In this document: positions 58,464-64,000 of the stretch, piece by piece
Position numbering within the stretch: the stretch's first letter is position 1
Layout of the letters: the number at the start of each line of letters is the position of its first letter
Source of the DNA: Planctomycetota bacterium
GTDB lineage: Bacteria > Planctomycetota > UBA1135 > GCA-002686595
Reading direction: 5' to 3'
DNA: 64,000 nt
Assembly (NCBI GenBank): GCA_002862085.1
Contig: PKCK01000011.1
Location: 62,001 to 126,000, forward strand
Notes under the pieces: generated by a model
The model's database searches: none
Seen by the model: the letters and a program-made list of their open reading frames with translations, nothing else
What the model was told of the DNA's origin: nothing
Position numbers and translations under genes: made by a program

Positions 58464-59975
58464 TCACTGGACGAAGGTGATCGCGACCGCGTCGGTGAAG
58501 TTGGAGGTCGCCGTCGGATTCGTGTCGCGGAACCACCCCTGGAAGTACCAGGTTTCGCCGGCAGCGACGGCGACGATGCCGCTGCCCTGGGGGACGGAAA
58601 CGAGGTCGACCGAGAGCTCGAACTCACCCGCGGGGCCAGAGTTGAGGACCGTGTTGTAGCGGCCGATGGCTCCGTTCAGGCAGAGGCGTCCGTCGCTTCC
58701 AGGCGGAGTGAAACCGGTCAGCGACAGGCCCTGGGAGACGGCGAAGATGCCGAAGGTGTTGGCGGGCATCTGCACGGCGCGAACGAGGACGTCGTTCGTC
58801 CCGACCGATGTGGAGCCGAAGGCCGCGGCCTCGGCAGGTGCGCCCGTCGAGTTGGCGATCGCGGGACCGCACTCGCTGCTGCCGATCGGGAGTTCGCCCG
58901 AGACGACGACCACGCCCTTGGGCGAGCCGATGTTGATCGCCGCGACGGTCTCGCTGTAGATCGTCTGGACCTCGGTCGCTGCGTCGAAGACGCCGTCGCC
59001 GTCACCGTCCACGAGCCGGAGCAGGCGATCAGGGTTCTGATCCTCCGCGACGTAGAGACTGCCGTCGGGCGCCGGCGTGACCTCCCAGATCAGGCTCGAG
59101 CCCGTCGCGGAGTACACGACGGTCGCTTCGGTGGCGTCGACGGTGCCGTCGCCGTCCGCGTCGGCGAAGCGCCAGATCACGTCGTTGCCGGTGTCGTTCA
59201 GGTAGAAACGACCGAGGGCGTCCTGGCCGATGTCCCAGTGGAACGGGCTGCCACCGAGGGCAGGGGGAAGGAAGAAGGCGGTGACCTCGGCGTTCGAGTC
59301 GATCGTGCCCGAGCCGTCCAGGTCCTCGAGGCGGTAGACGCCCTTCGCGAGGACGCCGGTGGCGCCCGTTTCGACGTAGTAGATGGCGCCGTCGGCGCCG
59401 CGGGTCACGGCCGCCGGGATCGAGTCACCCGCGCTGCCGCCGGGCGCTGCGACGAAGTACTCGAGGCTCTCGCCGGCGTCGTTCGCGTCGCCGTCGCCGT
59501 TGACGTCCTCGAGGCGAACGATGGCGTCGTTGCCGCCGCCGCCGGTATTCGCGCTGGCGACCCAGAGGACGCCGTCGGGGTCGCGCCACATGCCGCGCCC
59601 GCTGGTCAACTCGACGCCGCTCGGATTACCCGACGTGCCGTCGAACCAGACGACCGCTTCACCGGCGCCGTGAGCGTTGCCGTCGCCGTCGAGGTCGACG
59701 AATCGGAAGATCGAGTCCTGGCTCGTGTCGGAGACGTAGATCGCGCCGGATTCGTCGCGGATCAGGTCCGTGTTGTTGGTGAGCGCGAGCGGTCCGACCG
59801 AGTCGTCGTAGAACGCGGTCACCTCGCCGGCGCCGTTGTAGGTGCCGTCGGCGTCGAGGTCGTCGCAGGACCAGATCGTGTCGCCGGCGCTGTCGGTGAC
59901 GTAGGCGGGGAGGAGTTCCTGGGCGCTGGCCGAGGAGGTCGCGAGGAGTAGGGGGGTGAGAAGCGAGGGGCGCAT
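58464..59975 (-). CDS. Exported calcium-loop repeat protein with planctomycete-type C-terminal domain
   Basis: This is a 503-residue protein with a signal peptide (SLLTPLLLATSSASAQ). Six Asp-rich EF-hand-like loops are spaced through the first 370 residues: DLDADGTYNGAGE, DLDGDGNAHGAGE, DVNGDGDANDAGE, DLDGSGTIDSNAE, DADGDGTVDATEA and DGDGDGVFDAATE. Each is linked to a beta-propeller-like strand (for example DGSLYVAEDQNPDRLLRL). The C-terminal domain (about 385-503) has SSECGPAIANSTG, PGSDGRLCLNGAIGRY and GETWYFQGWFRD..TSNFTDAV. I associate this domain with secreted planctomycete proteins; I cannot verify that here. Function unknown, likely extracellular. Confidence 0.75.
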   Translation of the reverse strand: MRPSLLTPLLLATSSASAQELLPAYVTDSAGDTIWSCDDLDADGTYNGAGEVTAFYDDSVGPLALTNNTDLIRDESGAIYVSDTSQDSIFRFVDLDGDGNAHGAGEAVVWFDGTSGNPSGVELTSGRGMWRDPDGVLWVASANTGGGGNDAIVRLEDVNGDGDANDAGESLEYFVAAPGGSAGDSIPAAVTRGADGAIYYVETGATGVLAKGVYRLEDLDGSGTIDSNAEVTAFFLPPALGGSPFHWDIGQDALGRFYLNDTGNDVIWRFADADGDGTVDATEATVVYSATGSSLIWEVTPAPDGSLYVAEDQNPDRLLRLVDGDGDGVFDAATEVQTIYSETVAAINIGSPKGVVVVSGELPIGSSECGPAIANSTGAPAEAAAFGSTSVGTNDVLVRAVQMPANTFGIFAVSQGLSLTGFTPPGSDGRLCLNGAIGRYNTVLNSGPAGEFELSVDLVSVPQGSGIVAVAAGETWYFQGWFRDTNPTATSNFTDAVAITFVQ

Positions 59976-60070
59976 GGAGCGAGGCGGCCTTGGGCCGTGG
60001 TGGTGGGAAGTGGAACGGAATCGAAGAGCCGGCCGCACGTCACTGCGGTGGGCCGGTGCAGGTGGGGCGC

Positions 60071-60514
60071 TCAGGCGCTGCTACGTGCGCCGTAATCGCG
60101 GCACGCGCGGACGTAGATCTCGGTGATCGTCTGCAGGCCGATGGAATGGACCTCGTCGCGTGGGTCGGTGACGAGCGCCCACACGAGGCCGCGAGCGTTG
60201 CCTTGGCCATCGACGGCGTCGGTGGCCCGACATGCCAGCTCGGAAGGGAGGGCGGCACGGACGTCCACGACCTCCTCCAGGTGACGGAGGTCCAGCAGGT
60301 CGGTCACGCGGCGGGCGGCGTCCTCGCGCTGCTGGATCGCGACGTGGAGGAGACTCCTGCACCAAGCCGTCGGCGTCAGCCCGCTGTGCATCTCGGCATC
60401 CCAGCAGCCGATCCCCACGAGGTCGGTGTCCGTGAGCAGGAACGACGTGAGGAAGTGCAGCGTGGGGCATCCGAGGCTCCGGATCGGGCGCGAGGTGGGG
60501 TCGGTGGCTTCCAT
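60071..60514 (-). CDS. Hypothetical protein near the second Fur-type box
   Basis: This 147-residue protein belongs to no family I recognise. It has mixed helix and strand composition, with SLGCPTLHFLTSFLLTDTDLVGIGCWDAEMHSGLTPTAWCRSLLHVAIQQREDAARRVTDLL and a C-terminal IGLQTITEIYVRACRDYG. I chose the ATG at 60514; a longer frame would begin inside the Fur-type box at 60571-60585. It faces away from the ferritin-like gene, so one box could control both. Confidence 0.5.
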   Translation of the reverse strand: MEATDPTSRPIRSLGCPTLHFLTSFLLTDTDLVGIGCWDAEMHSGLTPTAWCRSLLHVAIQQREDAARRVTDLLDLRHLEEVVDVRAALPSELACRATDAVDGQGNARGLVWALVTDPRDEVHSIGLQTITEIYVRACRDYGARSSA

Positions 60515-60570
60515 GGAGTGGAGGGCGTGGGGAATGTCCTTGGGGATCTCGTCCTTCGATATCCTGCAAA

Positions 60571-60585
60571 TGAGAATCAATCTCA
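60571..60585. promoter_or_regulatory. Fur-type operator between hypothetical gene and ferritin-like gene
   Basis: TGAGAATCAATCTCA differs from the transporter box at 54657-54671 only at the centre, and the flanking A on each side is also the same (17-base match with one change). It lies in the divergent promoter region of the ferritin-like gene. Confidence 0.65.
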
Positions 60586-60765
60586 ACAAGAGGGTGAGAT
60601 TGGATTTCAGGAGCCTGATGCGCCTTCCGAGACCCAGTCCGCGCCGCTACCTTCCTGCACCGGCCACCGCCCACGGTCCTGAAATGCCAAACCGATCAGG
60701 CATCTCATCGCCCTCCGCCACCTCCAGTCGCTTCTTCCGCCGCGGCCCCGCCGCCACGAGCCTCC

Positions 60766-61203
60766 ATGTCCCAGGACACCGATCCCGCCGTCATCAAGTC
60801 CCTCCAGCGCATCGTCGAGCTCGAGATGGCAGGCGTCGTGCGCTTCGCCCACTACGCGCTGATGGTCACCGGCCCTCACCGGATCCCGATCGTCGCGTTC
60901 CTCAATGCCCAGGCCCTCGAGTCCCTGCAGCACGCGCAGCGCGCCGGCGAGATCCTGTCGGGTCTCGGCGGCCACCCGGCGATGGGCATCGCACCCCTCG
61001 AGGAGACGGGCCAGCACACGGTGCGCGCGATCCTCGACGAGAGCTACGCCCACGAGAGCACCGCGATCGAGGCCTACCGCGAGCTCCTGGGTCTCGTGGA
61101 GGGCAACAGCGTGTTCCTCGAGGAGTACGCGCGCTCCATGGTCGCGGCCGAGGAGGAGCACTGCATCGAGCTCGGCAAGATGCGTCGGGACCTGGGGGAG
61201 TGA
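60766..61203 (+). CDS. Bacterioferritin/ferritin-like diiron protein
   Basis: This is a 145-residue four-helix protein. The helix pattern carries diiron-type ligands: LQRIVELEMAGVVRFAHYALM, ALESLQHAQRAGEILSGLGGHPAMGI (Glu and His), DESYAHESTAIEAYRELLGL (Glu-x-x-His spacing in HES..IEAY) and ARSMVAAEEEHCIELGKM (ExxH). This is the bacterioferritin/rubrerythrin-like layout for iron oxidation and storage. Downstream of a Fur-type box. No Met haem ligand is assigned. Followed by prfB. Confidence 0.8.
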   Translation: MSQDTDPAVIKSLQRIVELEMAGVVRFAHYALMVTGPHRIPIVAFLNAQALESLQHAQRAGEILSGLGGHPAMGIAPLEETGQHTVRAILDESYAHESTAIEAYRELLGLVEGNSVFLEEYARSMVAAEEEHCIELGKMRRDLGE

Positions 61204-61295
61204 GGCTCGCGCCGGTCCTGCCCCGGCGAACACTTCGTGAGCAAGCTCCGACCGGGCTGGCTCGCCGTCCTCGACCGGCCTATCCTCCTCGCTTC

Positions 61296-62409
61296 ATGTC
61301 CGCCACCTCAGCAGAATTCCGCGATCGCACGAAGGAGCTCCGCGGCAGGCTCAGCCTGCTGACGGAGAGTCTTTGACTACCCCAGCAAGCTGAATCGCTT
61401 CCGGGAGATCGAGACGCTCCAGGAGAGCCCCGACTTCTGGAACGATCAGGAGCAGAGCCAGAAGCTCGTCAAGGAGATGAAGGGTCTCCGCCTCGTCGTG
61501 GACCCCATGCGCGAGCTCGAGACGGCCTTCGAGGAGGTCGACCTCCTGCTCGAGATGGGCGAGGAGGGCGGTGACCTCGGCGAGGTGTCCGAGGACATCG
61601 AGTCCAACCTCGCCGCCGCGACCGAGAAGCTCGACGCCCTCGAGTTCCAGGTCATGCTCGGTGGGCCCAACGACGCCCGCGGCGCCTACCTCCAGATCAG
61701 CGCCGGCGCGGGCGGCGCGGACGCGTGCGACTGGGCCTCGATGCTCATGCGCATGTACATCCGCTGGGCAGAGACGAGGAGCTTCGACCTCACCGAGGTC
61801 GAGCTCTCCGAGGAGGACATGGGCGGGATCCGCGGCGTCACGCTGCAGATCGAGGGGCCCTACGCCTTCGGCTATCTCAAGGCCGAGACCGGCGTGCACC
61901 GGCTCGTGCGCATCAGCCCCTTCGACGCGCAGGCCCGCCGTCAGACGGCGTTCGCGTCCGTGGACGTGACGCCGGCGATCGACGACGAGATCGACATCGA
62001 GATCAACGAGTCGGACGTCAAGGTCGACACGATGCGCGCCGGCGGCGCCGGCGGCCAGCACGTCAACAAGACCGAGTCGGCGGTGCGCCTCACGCACATC
62101 CCCACCGGGATCGTCGTGCGCTGCCAGAACGAGCGGAGCCAGCACAAGAACCGCGCCACGGCGTGGAGCCTCCTGAAGGCCAAGCTGATCGCTCTGGAGG
62201 AGTCCAAGCGCGACGCCGAGATGGCGAAGCTCTACGGCGAGAAGGGTGAGATCGCCTGGGGGAGCCAGATCCGCAGCTACGTCCTCAACCCGTACCAGAT
62301 GGTGAAGGATCATCGGACGAACGAGGAGGAGGGCAACGTCCAGAAGGTCCTCGACGGCGAGATCGATCCCTTCATGGAGGCGTACCTCAAGTCGCGGAAG
62401 TCCTCCTGA
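61296..62409 (+). CDS. prfB: Peptide chain release factor 2, expressed by programmed +1 frameshift
   Basis: This is a 370-residue RF2 made from two frames. The first 26 codons end at CTT TGA C (61371-61377); the main 344 codons continue in the +1 frame from 61375. The UGA is in the exact place used by bacterial prfB to sense RF2 level. The stop-codon recognition tripeptide is SPF at about 207-209 ([15 protein letters not shown]) and the peptidyl-hydrolysis motif GGQ is at about 252-254 ([17 protein letters not shown]). A GGAG run lies three bases before CTT and could act as the stimulating internal Shine-Dalgarno site. Confidence 0.96.
61371..61377 (+). promoter_or_regulatory. prfB programmed +1 frameshift site
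   Basis: CTT TGA C is the canonical slippery sequence (CUU slips to UUU, then reads GAC). The upstream ACGGAGAGT provides a purine-rich stimulator at the expected distance. Without the shift translation would end after 26 residues. Confidence 0.95.
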
Positions 62410-62443
62410 GAGGAGGCTCTTCTACATCTCCTCCCCCGAGCAG

Positions 62444-62464
62444 GCGCAGGCGGTCCGCCTGCGC
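62444..62464. terminator. Terminator hairpin between prfB and the SGNH hydrolase
   Basis: GCGCAGGCGG and CCGCCTGCGC are perfect ten-base inverted arms around a single T, folding to a stem with a small loop. It lies between convergent genes, 35 bases after the prfB stop. Confidence 0.7.
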
Positions 62465-62487
62465 TCGCCCGCGCCGGCCATGTCCGG

Positions 62488-63582
62488 TCACCTCGCCTCG
62501 ATCCACCCGCGCGCCCCCAGGTCCCGCTCCAGCGCGTCAGCGACCACCGCGTGTCCCGCGGCGTTCCAATGAGCCACGGGCGGCGGGTTGAAGTGCTGCG
62601 CGCCCGCGGCGGCCTCGAAGGCGGGCGTCAGGTCGAGCGTGGCGGTCCCGGCCGCCGCGAGGGCCGCCGCGACGCGCGCCTTGACCGCCCCGTCTATGGT
62701 CGGGTCGTGGACGAGCATCACCAGGAACCTCGCCCCGCGCTCCTCGCACCGGCGTCGCATCTCCGCGATGAGCGCGAGGTAGAGCGCTTCGGGGTCCTCG
62801 ATGGGCTCCCGCACAGCCGGCGTCCCCTGTCCCAGCCGGTCGAGCACGACGGCGGCGGCCTCGCCCAGGTAGCACGCGGACCGCATCCGGATCGCCACGG
62901 AGGGCTGCGGCGGATGATGGACCAGCGCGCCGTCCACGAGCCGGAAGTGGGGCTTCGGCCATCGGTGGCGGAAGGAGTGGACGATGTCCTTTAGGTCGTT
63001 GCCGAGGTAGCTCGCGCACACGACGATCTCCGGGTCGTATCCGAGGGCCTCCTCGCGCAGGACGCACAGCTCCTGGTCCGTGCCGAACCCGTTCACCCCG
63101 AAGTTCAGAACCTCGAGGTCCTCTCGTCGCCCGTCGAGCACGTCGGTGAAGCGCTCGCCGTCGTCCGCGCCGACGCCGAACGTGAAGGAGTCACCCACCA
63201 CGGCCGCGCGTACGACTTCGGGAGCGGCCTCGCGGGCGCGCTCGCGGTCGCGCCACCCCGCGCTGTTGGTCCGGGCGGGGCGCTCTCCGCCCCACATGTC
63301 CCCGCTGCGGGCGATCGACGGGCGCATGCGCCAGCCGTAGTCGGGATGGAGCTCCATGCCGCGCCCCTTCCCGGCCACGTGGAAGACGACGACCAGCGCG
63401 AGCTCGACGGTCAGGAGCGCGAGGGCGCAGAGAGCGGCCGCGCGGGCGAGGCGCGACCCGCGGGAACGAGGAGGGGTCGTGGCGGCGAGCGAAGAGGGCT
63501 CGGCCTGGCTCCGCTGGCCGAGTTCGTCCGGGCGCCGGCGCCGCTCGGGGTGGGCAGCGTCGTCCTGATCAGCGACGCTCAT
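62488..63582 (-). CDS. Membrane-anchored SGNH/GDSL-type hydrolase
   Basis: This 364-residue protein has a cytoplasmic N-terminus, one membrane helix at about 45-65 (AAALCALALLTVELALVVVFHVA), then an SGNH domain. Block I is VVGDSFTFGVG (Ser nucleophile, about 130), block II is FGVNGFGTDQE, block III is ASYLGNDLKD (the family Asn) and block V is APVAHWNAAGH (the catalytic His; WNAAGH). Such anchored enzymes often de-acylate or acylate cell-surface sugars. The ATG at 63582 fits; it overlaps the next gene's end by 14 bases. Substrate unknown. Confidence 0.88.
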   Translation of the reverse strand: MSVADQDDAAHPERRRRPDELGQRSQAEPSSLAATTPPRSRGSRLARAAALCALALLTVELALVVVFHVAGKGRGMELHPDYGWRMRPSIARSGDMWGGERPARTNSAGWRDRERAREAAPEVVRAAVVGDSFTFGVGADDGERFTDVLDGRREDLEVLNFGVNGFGTDQELCVLREEALGYDPEIVVCASYLGNDLKDIVHSFRHRWPKPHFRLVDGALVHHPPQPSVAIRMRSACYLGEAAAVVLDRLGQGTPAVREPIEDPEALYLALIAEMRRRCEERGARFLVMLVHDPTIDGAVKARVAAALAAAGTATLDLTPAFEAAAGAQHFNPPPVAHWNAAGHAVVADALERDLGARGWIEAR

Positions 63583-64000
63583 GCAGCACCTCGCCACCGA
63601 CGATGGTCATGTCGATTTTCGTCGCGAGGATCTCGTCGTCGGTGCACGTGAGGATGTCCTGCGAGAGGACGACCATGTCCGCCAGCTTACCGGGCTCCAG
63701 GCTGCCTTTCAGGGCCTCCTCCTTGGCGGCGTAGGCGTTCGAGATCGTGTAGGAGCGCAGGGCTTCCATGCGCGTCATACGCTGCTCGGGGTAGAAGACC
63801 GTGCCGTCGGCGAGACGGCGCGTGACCGTCGAGAAGTAGCTCTGGATCGGGTCCACGTCCTCGACCGGTGCGTCGGTGCCGTTCGTCACGACGGCGCCCG
63901 AATCGAGCAGCTCGCGCCACATGTAGGCTCCGGACTCCGCGCGCTCCGCTCCGAGGCGCCGCAGGACCCAGGGCGCGTCGGAGGTGCAGTGCACGCCCTG
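63569..64000 (-). CDS. Amidohydrolase, YtcJ-like (5' end beyond window)
   Basis: This minus-strand gene enters from the right edge; 143 C-terminal residues are visible. The stretch QGVHCTSDAPWVLRRLG, then SGAVVTNGTDAPVEDVDPIQSYFSTVTRR (metal-binding Asp in GTDAP) and MTRMEALRSYTISNAYAAKEEALKGSLEPGKLADMVVLSQDIL is the standard C-terminal part of amidohydrolase family 3 (YtcJ/AepA type). The start, signal and first metal ligands are outside. The exact substrate cannot be told. Confidence 0.9.
   Translation of the reverse strand, partial: QGVHCTSDAPWVLRRLGAERAESGAYMWRELLDSGAVVTNGTDAPVEDVDPIQSYFSTVTRRLADGTVFYPEQRMTRMEALRSYTISNAYAAKEEALKGSLEPGKLADMVVLSQDILTCTDDEILATKIDMTIVGGEVLHERR

Noticed and set aside
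1-64000. CRISPR arrays, insertion sequences, prophage or integrase genes, rRNA genes.
   Set aside because: No direct-repeat array, transposase or integrase motif, or rRNA-like segment was seen on either strand by reading; short RNAs could have been missed.

Overview
The window is very GC-rich and is dominated by a flagellar biogenesis locus of about 45 kb, flanked by ordinary metabolic and transport genes. I infer a member of the Planctomycetota, probably one of the deep-branching marine lineages. The reasons are a secreted protein (58464-59975) with Asp-rich calcium-loop repeats and a C-terminal domain I associate with planctomycete exoproteins, high GC, many GTG starts, and lead genes without Shine-Dalgarno sites. 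No 16S gene or tRNA is present to confirm this.

Layout. 1-3893: a truncated family-2 glycosyltransferase (minus) and aminopeptidase N (plus). 3987-8500 (minus): a stator/switch operon motA-motB-motB2-fliL-fliM-fliN. 8688-12275 (plus): a large MscS/MscK channel. 12360-27460 (minus): a long operon starting with five unusual regulatory or TPR proteins, then an FlgS/FlgR-like two-component pair, flgB-flgC-fliE-fliF-fliG-fliH-fliI-fliJ and a MotE-like gene. 27766-29139 (minus): an orphan NtrC-type regulator. 29484-32642: three separate flagellin genes, each followed by a hairpin. 33099-35447: fliD-fliS-fliT-like. 35862-46969: fliO-fliP-fliQ-fliR-flhB-flhA-flhF-flhG, a small membrane protein, fliA (sigma-28) and five small or lipoprotein genes. 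47094-48360: flgM (minus) and a CheX-like gene (plus).

The regulatory wiring can be read from the DNA. Two consensus sigma-54 promoters (27514-27529 and 35811-35826) precede the two largest flagellar operons, and the first of these operons encodes the kinase and sigma-54 activator likely to drive both. The second operon encodes FliA. A near-perfect FliA-type promoter (33036-33062) precedes fliD, and the window also encodes the anti-sigma factor FlgM. An 18-base sequence is repeated exactly upstream of the mot operon and of the large minus-strand operon. Rod, hook, ring (flgDEGHIKL, fliK) and core chemotaxis genes are absent and must lie elsewhere.

48568-64000: a serine beta-lactamase-fold hydrolase, a second M1 peptidase with a membrane protein, sfsA, a Mn/Fe/Zn-type ABC transporter (four genes), the calcium-repeat exoprotein, a ferritin-like protein, prfB with its programmed +1 frameshift, an SGNH hydrolase and a truncated amidohydrolase. 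The ABC transporter and the ferritin-like gene carry the same Fur-type palindrome (54657-54671 and 60571-60585), which differs only at its central base. This suggests one metal regulator controlling uptake and storage.
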